Assembly: GCA_022592435.1 (NCBI GenBank)
Contig: JABYQS010000039.1
Span: 62,001-126,000, forward strand
Direction: 5' to 3'
DNA length: 64,000 bases
DNA from: Cerioporus squamosus
Taxonomy: Eukaryota; Basidiomycota; Agaricomycetes; Polyporales; Polyporaceae
Shown here: in pieces, positions 1 through 10,039 of the stretch
Layout: each line of letters begins with the position of its first letter
Numbering within the stretch: position 1 is the stretch's first letter
Program-made: the position numbers and the translations under genes
The notes under the pieces: generated by a model
Seen by the model: the letters and a program-made list of their open reading frames with translations, nothing else
Databases searched by the model: none
What the model was told of the DNA's origin: nothing

Positions 1-85
1 AGTAAGAGTAACTTAGCCTCGAGGAATGTTGTCGGCTTTTGCCGAGTATCAAGCGCGCCGTTCCAAGAGAGCGTCCGCGAGCCTC
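1..85. repeat. Segment repeated in inverted orientation at 19.7 kb
   Basis: The first 85 bases match the reverse complement of about 19676-19763 closely, with scattered substitutions. The clearest difference is a 4-nt TAAG present only in the 19.7 kb copy, where it creates a GTAAGT after GCCGA. On the shared strand one frame reads LASRNVVGFCR in both copies. The copy may extend left of the window. It could be a dispersed element fragment or a duplicated gene fragment; no terminal repeats are visible. The rest of 86-656 holds no gene I can support. Confidence 0.6.
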
Positions 86-656
86 GAACTCTTTCGTCCC
101 GTCGCTCTATTTACACCCAGGCAAATCACAACAGAAGGAATCGCGACGACATATATGGCTAATAGCTCTATCTACTAGGCTCCATGAATGTGGAATAGTC
201 CCAGGTAAAAGCTTGAAAACCGGATCACTGAACTCCATGAGCTGTACGGTCTCCTCCACCACGTGGAACGGCATTTTGGTATGTACAGATAACTCGCGCC
301 GTTCTAGTCGTGAATACATACCCATCTCGTTCCGTCTCTTTCGTAAGTGCTTCAATGCTCGTATGCCAATCATCGCTTATGATGTACTCAGGGACACTCG
401 GAGGGGTCTTCCCATGACGCCGACGTGGTCTCGATTGAATCCGCTGGAGTTCCCAAGTGACGAGCTACCAGAACCATAACAGACTAGGTCAGTGCATCCT
501 GCCTTCATGATTATACTTGACACCAGCTGCGCTTTGGTTCTTCCCCGTGGTTGTCCGTATACCTCGTCGCGCCTCAGCCCTCAAGTCCCAGGCTCGTCCC
601 CTCGTCTCTGCCTCTCCTGGACTTTCATGCTTCAAACATACCCGGTACACATTACA

Positions 657-1091
657 ATGTTAACTGCACTCAATGGCACGAAGACCTGCATGGCTCTTAC
701 CCCGTCGACCATCATCATGCTCGCCCTGGTGCTCCTACTAACGGCCCTGGTGCTTGGGACTCTGATCATTCATTTCATTCGCAGCTACCGTCGTGCGTCT
801 AGGTTCGAACACCGGACCACGGTCGACGCCGAAGCCCAACGTGTCAAAGATGCGTATCTTGAGGTTATCGACCGCTATGTCAAGCAAGGGTCTTCCTCCT
901 ACTCCTGGTGGATGCCCCGCCTTTCCTCGTGCAAGCCTGAACCTGACTCCCATGGCCTGTGTGTGGCATCCGCCCACACCCGCGCCCCAAGGCTTCGCTC
1001 CACGTTCGGATGTGCTTGCCACAGCCATATGTGCGTTGGCCTCGCTATTGTCAGTGTCCTCTTCCTTTCCCCTTCATCGGCATCACTCTAA
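657..1091 (+). CDS. Degenerate one-pass membrane protein, relative of the two minus-strand paralogs downstream
   Basis: A single open frame of 144 residues starts at ATG 657. About residues 13-37 form one hydrophobic helix (TPSTIIMLALVLLLTALVLG and onward) followed by a basic stop-transfer stretch, HFIRSYRRASR. This layout resembles the N-termini of the genes at 5950-7455 and 8053-9209. A segment resembling their W-P-V...P-x-P-R stretch lies near 945-985 but in another frame, and no FWR motif follows. That suggests a frameshifted, truncated third member of the same family. Function is unknown, and it may not be expressed. A downstream ATG at 690 is an alternative start. Confidence 0.35.
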   Translation: MLTALNGTKTCMALTPSTIIMLALVLLLTALVLGTLIIHFIRSYRRASRFEHRTTVDAEAQRVKDAYLEVIDRYVKQGSSSYSWWMPRLSSCKPEPDSHGLCVASAHTRAPRLRSTFGCACHSHMCVGLAIVSVLFLSPSSASL

Positions 1092-1626
1092 GATACCACA
1101 TCTAGGATACCGGTAACCTGAGGTGCTAGTAATGCTGTGCTAATGCAAACTGCATGCCGAGAACGGCGCGATAGAAACGAATTCCGTTCCAGGTAAGTAC
1201 GTCGCTCTCCCATGATCTACACTGCCATCTGACATGGACGTCCAAATACGTGATACTGCTTGTCTGCGGAACAGCGTCATTGTCCAAGACGCGCTTCTCG
1301 CGGCGATAGTCAAATCCACTATCGGCGGTGCTCTGACGGCATAAACGCTCACAAGACGAGTCGGGCAGTGCTGCTGAACTTCTTTTATATACGACGTCGC
1401 ACAGGCGCAGCCCCTAGCCTCCATGCCCATCCCTTGGTAAGTAGAGCCCTGAGTTGGTTTCGCCGATCTAGTTTCTGACTACATGTTGGATCATAGGATC
1501 TCATAGGATGCTGGTGATTGAGCGTTCACTCGCCGCCCAGAGCCCACGTTCCTCGAACAGGCACGTCAGCGCGTCATCTCAGAACCCTACACGTTTTAAC
1601 GAGGCTCACCAGCCCTTCTACGACCA
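1092..1626. other. Intergenic, upstream of the HET gene
   Basis: No coding frame with family resemblance and no strong core promoter motif was recognised. It presumably contains the promoter of the HET-domain gene that starts at 1627. Confidence 0.4.
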
Positions 1627-3763
1627 ATGTGGCTCTTGAACACATCTTGCGCCGAGCTCAAGTACTTCGTGGGCCCTGAGGATGTGCCTGAAGGCTACGC
1701 GATTCTCTCCCACGTTTGGCAGGGGAATGAACAGTCCTTCAAGGAGATTCAAGACCTTCGGGACACATGCGCTCACGAGGGCAAGAACCCCAGAAACTAC
1801 GTCTCTGAGAAGATCAAGAGGTTCTGTCAGGTGGCGGAATTGCATGGGTACGCATGGGCATGGGCCGACATCTGTTGCATCGACAAGTCGAGCAGTTCCG
1901 AGCTTTCTGAGGCGATCAACTCCATGTATCGGTATTACTCGCTTGCGCGGGTGTGCTACGTCTACCTCCACGACGTGCCTTCTCGCGAACATGGCACGCG
2001 CTTCCGGACGAGCAAGTGGCACTCACGAGGATGGACTTTACAGGAGCTCATCGCGCCAGCGACCGTGCTCTTCCTCTCGATGGAGTGGGATCTTCTCGGC
2101 ACAAAGCTTGACTTCGCGCGGGCGCTCACTGACATCACCAACATCCCCGAGGAGGTGCTCACGCTATCGAAGGACATCAGGGATATCAGTGTCGCACAAC
2201 GTATGTCTTGGGCAGCACGCCGTCAGACGACGCGGCCCGAGGATGAGGCTTATTGTCTGATGGGTATCTTCGGTATCACCATGCCCACGCTGTACGGCGA
2301 AGGAAGAGCAGCCTTCCGCAGACTGCAGGAGGAGATCATGAAGAAGTCCGTGGACACCTCCCTCTTCGCCTGGGGGTTCAACGTGCACTACGTTGAGCCT
2401 TGTATCTCATCGCGATGTACCTTGCACTCCCGACCTAGCACCAACTTGTTTGCTGTGTCTCCTCAGGACTTCTTATATTCCGCGCGGATATGTTTCAAGG
2501 AACCGCGGCACTTCGAACGCAACGAGGTATGCTGGTCTTGAGTAGGTTTACTACCTTGCGCTGACGTTTCGAACACTGCAGATTCCTCGCACCTCCACCG
2601 ACTACACTGCCGTCATGCAACGGCTCCCTAGGTTTACGATCACACCTTATGGCGTACTCGCTCATATGGCAGTAATCCACGTGGATCACAGGCATTTCGC
2701 GTTACTGCTCAGCTCGAGAGTACCACGAGCGGAAGATGAATACCCTTTGCATGCGGGACCGCTCTGCTTTGAGCTATATGCGTGTCCCGACGCAGTTGAT
2801 CCCACCAGACCCATCTATCACCCTGTGCGGAGATGGATACGAGAAGTTCTTCCCCATCGGCCTCGGTCCTTTCACGTGGAGTGGCAGGAGTTCTACCTCT
2901 CTCATGAACCCTCTGCAGAGACGTCTGCACGACACATCGCCCACCCTGTCAACGCTTCCCTCTTTTCTCCCTTCCATATAGATATCCACGCTCTTCTGGA
3001 GAGTGTGCGCGACGACGGAGTCGAGGAGATTGTCCCGCTGGATAGTCAAGCTCTACCGAACCCATGGACTGGCCATCCTCATGCCGCATTCCTTTTCCGG
3101 ACGCTCGCCACGTACTCCGATCGCAACTTACTCTGGGAGTTCGTTGTCTCCCTCGGACGCTGTATTCGGAAGCCAGCGATGGGCGAGTCTTCCCATGGTG
3201 CGCTATGGGCTCACGTTACGTGTCCCGGCGGAGAGCTTGGCGACGAAGTCGCCTCTCTTCTCTCTGCTCCCGAGCGCGACGATACCCATGCCCATGACTG
3301 TACCGTCGACCACATTGTCGAATGGCCCGGGCACACCAGACTTACCGGAATTCTGACACCTCGCGCCTGCGACACGTCCGGCTTTATAGTGACTCGATCC
3401 CTCAAATACGTCGAGTTATCCTTCACCCCGTCCCACCTACAGCCGGTCGGCGCGCCGCTCCGCTTTCAGCTCGGAGTCGACATACTGGAAGCTATCTGTC
3501 CACCCCTAGGCAGCCGACGCTCGGGCCTCGGCACGTCGGACGACCTGTCGAGCACCTGTATTGAGTCCGGCTCCGACGACCAATCACAGGATGACAAGCC
3601 CAAGAAGCGCAGACAACTCAGCTTGCCTATGGATGAGCATACTTTCCCCAGAAATGTGGAGGATATCAGAGATGATTGGACGTCGAAGAGGTGCTCGAGT
3701 CTAGCGCCCACCCACCTCGCACGAACGGCGAAACAGCACGGAAATAGCAAACTCTTCCTCTAA
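1627..3763 (+). CDS. HET-domain (heterokaryon incompatibility) protein
   Basis: Two exons, 1627-2526 and 2582-3763, are joined by a 55-nt phase-0 intron (GTATGC...GCAG, branch-like GCTGAC), giving about 693 residues. The N-terminus MWLLNTS is the usual start of this family. The three HET blocks are clear: YAILSHVW at residues 24-31, WADICCIDK with the following S/I-rich segment at about 79-118, and SRGWTLQELIAP at about 133-144. The characteristic post-HET segment, R-x-T-T-R-P-E-D-x-A-Y-C-L-M-G-I-F, is near 214-232, followed by LYGEG. The second exon encodes a variable C-terminal half with no domain I recognise, ending in a Lys/Arg-rich tail. HET domains mediate cell death or self/non-self responses in fungi. 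The partner and specificity of this one cannot be read from sequence. Start choice and domain call are firm. Confidence 0.88.
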
Positions 3764-4789
3764 ATTGGTGTGTCGCGATTTTACGTCAGGCAGGAACTCA
3801 TGTTTGACCGCGCTGAATTGTTAGGGACATGCATTCTCGAAGAGACGGAGACCACATGCGATGTGCCCATCTGCATATTAGTCCTCCGGCGAGCGACACA
3901 GTGCGGAGAAGACACTAGCACGCCCAATCCGGCGGTGCCGCATGGGGTGTTGCTGGTATCGCCCTGAAGCCTAACTGTTGAACCTAACTGTTCAATAGCC
4001 GGTTGTCGGTCGGGAAAGACGCATGCCGGTTGTGGCCAGGTTTGCTCGGAGGGCCTGTATGTCAGGAGCCTGGTATCGGCGCCCGGTTCGTCGCGGGTAA
4101 GGCTTGGATAGCGTGGAAGCAGTCCATGTACAATATAGGGGACGCTGGATGGTAGTCGATACATACTCAAGGGACATACTCAACACTAGTCGCTGCTGAC
4201 ATACACTCTCTCGCGAAACCTACCACGAGTCTTGGCCGGCTGCAGGGAGGTAGACAATTCCAGTGTGCACCTAGGAAGAGAGTACGCACCACGGCTAGGT
4301 CACTCAGGGGCAAAGGTATGCGAGCAGATCTACACTATCAACATTCAACATTCTCCTTCTGCACTCGGCCCTCCGGCAATGTCTTGCCTCCTCCTCCTCT
4401 TCATAACACATCATCTTCGCCGGCGCCGGGGTGCCCGAGGCGGATGGCTATAGAGAAGCCAGCGTTAACTACGCGGCGTTCATGGACACTGACCATATCG
4501 CCTCCAGGAATGCAGAGCACAAGGTAAGGCCAGCAATAACCATGCGAAGCGGCGTAGAAGATTGGCGGGTGTGTCAAAGTCGGTGTGGTACCGCCTGTTC
4601 TCAACGCTCAAGTTCTAGGGGCGTCTCGCTCACCAGCACTACTTCTAGGTTACCCGTGAAACGCCGTGCATGGACCACAATTAGCATGGCAGGGTCGGGT
4701 ACTGGGCTTTCGAGTTGGAAAGATATAAGTACGGCCACCTGCGGCTGGGGGAGGGAAGGTACCATCGCACCCACATCGTCCTCTCCGCC
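3764..4789. other. Intergenic between HET gene and caleosin
   Basis: No supportable gene. A small tandem duplication of a 13-mer (CCTAACTGTTGAA / CCTAACTGTTCAA) lies at about 3970-3996. Short open frames here lack family resemblance. Confidence 0.4.
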
Positions 4790-5703
4790 ATGGCCATGAA
4801 GCTGAACGACATTCAGACGGCCATTCTCGAAGCACCTCTCACGGTAGAGCGACCCGTGTACAACCCTACGTCGGAACAGAATGAGGTCCTGCCAAATCCT
4901 GGTATGTATCAGTTACTCATCCACACGCATGATCGGCAATCGTGACCGGCGAACTCACCAAGATCATAACCCCAGGTACCGCGCGCGTGAACCGCGCACC
5001 GGCCCTAGATTCCCCGAACGGTTCAACAGCATGGGCAACAGCCCACGCGCACCAAATCGTTCTCGAGCAACATATCAACTTCTTCGACCTAGACAGCGAC
5101 GGCCACTCGATACTTTCCGCGCCTTCCGCGCCCTCGGGTCCAACTGGCTCGCCAGCGTCATCGCCTTCGTCGGCCTCCACGCGGCCCTGTCGTACGTGAC
5201 CGTAGACGACTACCTCCCAGACCCGCGCTTCAGGATCTACGTCCGCAACGTCCACAAGATCAAGCACGGGAGCGACAGTGGTGCCTACCACAACGAGGGG
5301 CGGTTCATCCCGCAGAAGTGAGTACATGTCTGTCTTCATGACACTTCTTCGAGTGGAGACTAACCTTGATATACAACATAGTTTGGAGGACTCCTTCATG
5401 AAGTACTCTTCAGCGCCCGAGAAGGACAGCCTAATGAAGGCCGACATTTCGAATGGGCTGCGCGGCCAGCGGTTGCTCGCGGATCTGTTCGGCCGCTTGG
5501 CAGCGTATGCAACATGTAAGTTGTGCTCTATCCTTGTTGATTTCCGATTACATCTCGTTGACCCCTCTGATCCTAGGGAGGTCGGACCTAAGGATGGGAA
5601 GCTGACGAAGGAGGACGTGCGGCGCTTGTTTGAGGGTAGACTCTTCTACGAGATCGCGGAACGGAACGCGAAGGCGGCGGCAGCGGATAAGAAGGATGAT
5701 TGA
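4790..5703 (+). pseudogene. Caleosin (lipid-droplet haem peroxygenase), frame-disrupted
   Basis: Best model: exons 4790-4901, 4976-5317, 5382-5515 and 5577-5703. Caleosin hallmarks are present in order: GTARVNRAPA, the haem-ligand-type His in LEQH, the start of the EF-hand loop FFDLDSDG, TFRAFRALG, a hydrophobic helix (WLASVIAFVGLHAALSYVT), DPRFRIYVRNVHKIKHGSDSG with the second conserved His, GRFIPQ, and the C-terminal LTKEDVRRLF...LFYEI. Caleosins bind Ca2+ and haem and sit on lipid droplets or ER. The frame breaks at about 5102, where roughly three or four EF-loop residues expected before PLDTF are absent and the frame changes. A second problem is the last intron (5516-5576): splicing it shifts the frame, whereas leaving it in keeps an open frame. 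Two lesions favour a pseudogene. Assembly indels are the alternative, least likely for the EF-loop gap. Confidence 0.75.
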
Positions 5704-5949
5704 ATGGGGAGACCATTTGGCGTCGATATCTGTCGATATATCACATCCTTTTGAGACAGCGATTTTGGAACTGAGGGGCCGGTGGTACATCCGTTTGGTA
5801 TCACATAGATAATCTGGTACTTATGGCGCGTAGAGACGAGTCGGCCTCCGACGTGATAGGGAACGAGCTAGAAGAGGAGCAACGAAATGGCATTCGCAGA
5901 GACTGACATGTGAGGGTAAGAGCTACAATGTTGCTTGAGCCTCAGGTAG

Positions 5950-7455
5950 TCAATGGCAGCCGGCGGAGCGCAAGTGACAAGGAGCATCCATTAGTCTCAG
6001 AGTGACTTCAGAGGCAACCGAGTCCCTCTCACTCCCGCGACGATAATCGTCAAGAACGCCATAGTACGTCGACCTGCTGAAGGCACCGTCCGGGTCTAGG
6101 TCCAAGTCCGATAAGTGAACGTTGACGAGCTTGACCGGGTCGAACGCCCCAGAGAAGCGCTTGGGCGAGGGCCGGAGCGCCATCGAGTCATCGCTGGAGC
6201 TCGTCCTGAGGGATAGAGAGTCGGAGCTTCCGGAGGAGTCGATAGAGATATCCTCGAGTATAGAGATGATGTCAGCGACGGAGCTCTCGCTGGAGGAGTT
6301 GGACGGGGTGCTCTTGTCGTCCTCGAGCACCGCGTTGCCGGCGTCCGACGAGCAGGACGCGACAACGACAGTCGGGGAGATGTCGTCGAGGGTAGTGCGG
6401 CGAACAACTTCGATTTTAATGTCAACCCTCGGAACGCTTTCGATGACCGAAGTGTCTGCCGCTGTTTGACGTTTGCAGAGATCGGCCACGTCGGAGACAG
6501 GGGCATCGACAAAGCTGCTCGCTGGCTCGTCTACTAGTGTCATCCCAAGTGGCGTCGCAGGTCGCATTGGAGTGGCGAAGTGAGGAGGGTCGGTTTCCTG
6601 GTGCAAGGGAGTGGACGACTCGGGGAGAGCAATGACGGAACTCGGCACGCCAGCCTGGGACTGAGAGAAGGCGACATCGAAGTCGGAATCGACAGCGTAG
6701 AAGGCGACCGCCTCGCACCGCTCCAGAAGACGACGTGCTCGCAGCGAAGCAGGTGTGGAGTCGAGGTCCTCCACGTACAGAAAGGCAGGACTGCCATCGG
6801 ACGGATGAATGACGATCTGAGGTAGCGTGCGTCTGAAGAGCGAGAGGATGTTCGAACTCCAATGCGGAGGCTTTGTAAGTGCTTCACTCTCGACGTTCAG
6901 AACGTCCTCGGTGCGCTGGACATCAGTAAGTGAGAATGGTTCGCGCTGGGGTATGGACTTCATGAGTATGTGGGTGACGACAGAGTTGATAGCATCGTAG
7001 CTGCTGACCTTGCTCCCATTCCTCCAGAATGCAAGGTTGTTGAGCGTCCATTCGCGGGAGGATGCCCTCGGATAGGGGTAGGGCACGACGGTGTGCACGG
7101 GCCATGACTGTTCAGGCTCCGCAACGCGCGGCCTCGAACGAGATATGTCGGTGATTCCAGTCCAGACAGACGGAGACGAGCGAGCATCGGGATCGACGAC
7201 CTCAAAGAAGGGGCTCTTCTTGCTGCCAGCCTCCAAGTCGAGGAAGCTGTCATCTTGGGTTTCGCTGCTACCGGGCGTCTCGGGCTGGCGGTACTGGCGG
7301 CGCAGGATGAACACGAGGAGGGCGCCGAGGAGGAACATGGTCAGTAGAGCGAGCAAGATGAGGGCGACGATCGTCGGCAGCGTGAACGTCGTGATGGGTG
7401 TGGTCGTGTCCGGTGATGTAAGGACGGTGAGTGGAGACGGGAGTAACGGCGACAT
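5950..7455 (-). CDS. One-pass membrane protein with long disordered tail; contains an in-frame intron candidate
   Basis: An uninterrupted 501-codon frame. The Thr/Pro-rich N-terminus lacks a classic signal peptide. Residues about 27-51 form one transmembrane helix followed by the basic anchor RRQYR, so the long, Ser/Asp-rich remainder is probably cytosolic. A conserved core has SWPVHTVVPYP, then LNNLAFWRNGSK, then EPFSLTDV. The paralog at 8053-9209 has the equivalent FWRKPK and EPFTVADV separated by an intron. At the same place here, 6946-7008 begins GTCAGC and ends CCCCAG. It is exactly 63 nt and stop-free, so removal gives 480 residues and retention gives 501. Function is unknown; the resemblance to the neighbouring gene indicates tandem duplication. 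Expression of the frame is likely given its length and the paralog. Confidence 0.72.
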   Translation of the reverse strand: MSPLLPSPLTVLTSPDTTTPITTFTLPTIVALILLALLTMFLLGALLVFILRRQYRQPETPGSSETQDDSFLDLEAGSKKSPFFEVVDPDARSSPSVWTGITDISRSRPRVAEPEQSWPVHTVVPYPYPRASSREWTLNNLAFWRNGSKVSSYDAINSVVTHILMKSIPQREPFSLTDVQRTEDVLNVESEALTKPPHWSSNILSLFRRTLPQIVIHPSDGSPAFLYVEDLDSTPASLRARRLLERCEAVAFYAVDSDFDVAFSQSQAGVPSSVIALPESSTPLHQETDPPHFATPMRPATPLGMTLVDEPASSFVDAPVSDVADLCKRQTAADTSVIESVPRVDIKIEVVRRTTLDDISPTVVVASCSSDAGNAVLEDDKSTPSNSSSESSVADIISILEDISIDSSGSSDSLSLRTSSSDDSMALRPSPKRFSGAFDPVKLVNVHLSDLDLDPDGAFSRSTYYGVLDDYRRGSERDSVASEVTLRLMDAPCHLRSAGCH

Positions 7456-8052
7456 AGTGAAGGATAGTGGGCGGTAATGAACGACTGGGGAGACGAAGTG
7501 GCCGGGACTGGGGAATGACTGTGGTATGCGGACATGGACCGATGGGGGCGACGGGAGGATTTCGTCCCCTTCTATGCCCTGCTGGCCAGCGGTTGACGGT
7601 GGTCAGCCGCCTACTGGCCGCCAGAGGCTGAATTTGATACCTTTGCCTAGGGTCATTACGATCGAGACTGCCTCCGCACGGCGTTCCCGGTTGCGCATGC
7701 CTGCATACGAGATCGATGTCATCCACGACACTGCAACGCAAATAACTAGGAACGTACCAGTTCGACCATGGGGATAAGTATGAAATTGAAGCATATGATG
7801 AAGCATGATATAAGTTATGACGAGGACCGTAAGTACGTGTACTGAGGCGGAGCACATGAAATGCATGGACGGCGAGCAAAGGAAACTGCATCAGCGCAGA
7901 CCACACAAGTGCCGAGTCGATCGAACGCGAAACGAGACAACAACCAGGAAACGAGGACCAGGAGAACAACAGACAGAGAAGAGCAGATAGAAAGGACATA
8001 GGAGAGGACGAACGAGAAGACGCACACAGCGTCATGTGAGCTCGAGGCTTGA
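7456..8052. other. Intergenic between the two membrane paralogs
   Basis: Contains the presumed promoter of the 5950-7455 gene. Nothing else recognised. Confidence 0.4.
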
Positions 8053-9209
8053 CTAGGACTCCGAGGGCGAGGGGGAACAATCGAAGTACACGCTGTCGCC
8101 TGTGGCGATTCGAGCAGCGGCTTCAGATCGGAGGGTTTCGACGAACGTGCCGAAGCGCGTGGAGGATCGGCTCGGGACAACGAAGCCCGTGCTCCTGCCC
8201 GGAGTGAGACTGCCGACGTGGGGGGCAGCGAGAAAGCTAGGATTCCTACCGACGGAGAGATCGAGGTTGTGCAGGCTGACGGAGTGTTCGACGCCGGCGG
8301 AATGAGTGATGGTCAGATCCCAGAATGAGTCGCTGGAGTCGTGAGAGATGTCGGCCGCAGAGGACGCCGTGGACATTACACCGGCGGGGACTATGCCGCG
8401 TCCGACTTGAGTGGGCAAGGTAGGTTTCTCCCCCCTGCCCTGGGCTTGCGTGATGTGCGTAGGAACAGCGTGAGCCTGCAGCTCCGCAGGGAAAAGAGAG
8501 ACGGTGGCGGGAAAGGGAGACAACGCAAACAACGGGGTGAGCGGACTGGAAGGGACCGGCGCGGAGGTAGTGCAAACAGGGCTAGAGATGAGGCTGACGG
8601 TCGCAGATGAGGGAGCGTCCGAACGAGAGACGTGGAAGGGACAGACGACGATCTCGGGGACGATCGCCGCACGACCAAAGTTGAACTTTGAGGGGGATAT
8701 CTTCCACCAACCAGCACTCTCAGCGCGCTCTGGGCGTACTGTATCCGCTTGTGCCCTTGTTTGCACGTCGAGCTTGGCCTTCAACACGTCGGCGACGGTG
8801 AACGGCTCTGGGTGCTGGGCGCCTGCATGAGCACAGCCACGGAGGAGATCTAGAGAAGGATGGAAGCGGGGCTGACCTTGGGCTTGCGCCAGAACATGAG
8901 CGCATTCAAGATCCGTTGACGACGAGGACGGAGATGAGGGAGGATCTGGAGTACAGGCCGGGGTAGCTCAGGCTCGGCGGGAAGAGACCAGGTGTGAGTG
9001 AAGAGGCCAGACCAGGCCGAAGAAGTGCCGTTCTTGGCGTCCTGGCGTTCGAGGTCCTCCTCCGCATTGCGAGGGTCCCGAGGCCGTCCAAAGAGGCTGA
9101 CGATGATGGTGATGATGACCGCAAAGAGTACTACTGCAGTGATGACGATGGCGATGGTGGTGGATGGCGTTGAGTCGGACGCACTCGCGCTGGAGAACGT
9201 TAGGGCCAT
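8053..9209 (-). CDS. One-pass membrane protein, tandem paralog of the 5950-7455 gene
   Basis: Two exons: 8877-9209 (start MALTFSS) and 8053-8814, with a 62-nt phase-0 intron 8815-8876 (GTCAGC...GCCCAG), give 364 residues. Residues about 19-40 are a Val/Ile-rich transmembrane helix followed by RPRDPR. A conserved patch has W-S-L-P...RPRRQRILNALMFWRKPK before the intron and HPEPFTVADVLKAKLDV after it, matching the neighbour in order and spacing. The remainder is Ser/Thr/Pro-rich and probably disordered. Another acceptor inside the region (GCAG six bases before the GCGCCC) gives the wrong phase, which decided the choice. The ATG at 9209 was preferred over in-frame ATGs further up because it precedes the helix like the paralog's. 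Function unknown. Confidence 0.72.
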
Positions 9210-10039
9210 GGTGCCGGGGTTTGTCGAGCTTGCAAACGACTGATGATGCACGGTGGGATGAACGAGAGACGTGGCGCAGTGACAAGCAACGAGGCACTGT
9301 GCGATTTTAGTACCACCTCCTGGGAAGCTGAGGCTGACCAGCTGCCAGGTGCCATCCCGCATTCGCTTCAGTCATGGGGATCGAAGCCGACTTGAGCCTC
9401 CGGCGTCGAACTACGATTAGGACGGCCTACACCCAAGTCGCGTTTCATGATAACGACCGGTACTGCAGCATGCGTACAGAGCAGGATGACTGAACACGAA
9501 GTGAGTATCAGCCTCGTTGAGAGTGCATATGATGGTACTCACCGGTGACCGAGACGCAAAGCAGCGAATGCATAACGTTATGGCCTCTGCCGACCCACCC
9601 ATACATCGACAATAGACCAATTGCGAATGAAAATTCACCTCCAAGGGGTTATTTGTAGTAGAGCCGTTGTTGTCAGCGCGCCGCGATAACGCACACAGTG
9701 GTGAGAACGCCGCCCGCCAGCGAGTGCACTGCGATCATCATCGCAAATTGGAGGCTGGAATGCAGGTCTTCAAGTGTTTCCAGTGCTCCTCACGAAAGGT
9801 TGCAGAGAATGAAGTTTTTCCTGAGTCGCCATAGGAGGGGTTGACGTCGAGATATGCAGCTTGCTCATCGTGGGTGACGTCGACGGCGACGAAGTCCGCC
9901 GTGGCGGGCGCAGCACGGGCGCTAGTGGACCGGTTGCTGTGATCCAGCGCCTCGCTGCCTTGTGCTGCAACAATCTCTTCCTCCTCCCGCCATCCACCTC
10001 CTCCTCCCATCTACCCCATCGCCCTCGCCGCGCCCCGGC
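9210..10039. other. Divergent intergenic region
   Basis: Separates the minus-strand membrane paralog from the plus-strand cysteine-rich gene and should hold both promoters. No motif strong enough to call. Confidence 0.4.

Noticed and set aside
795..830. GGTTCGAAC word resembling a tRNA B box
   Set aside because: No matching A box, acceptor stem or anticodon arm at the right distance. It lies inside the membrane-protein frame.
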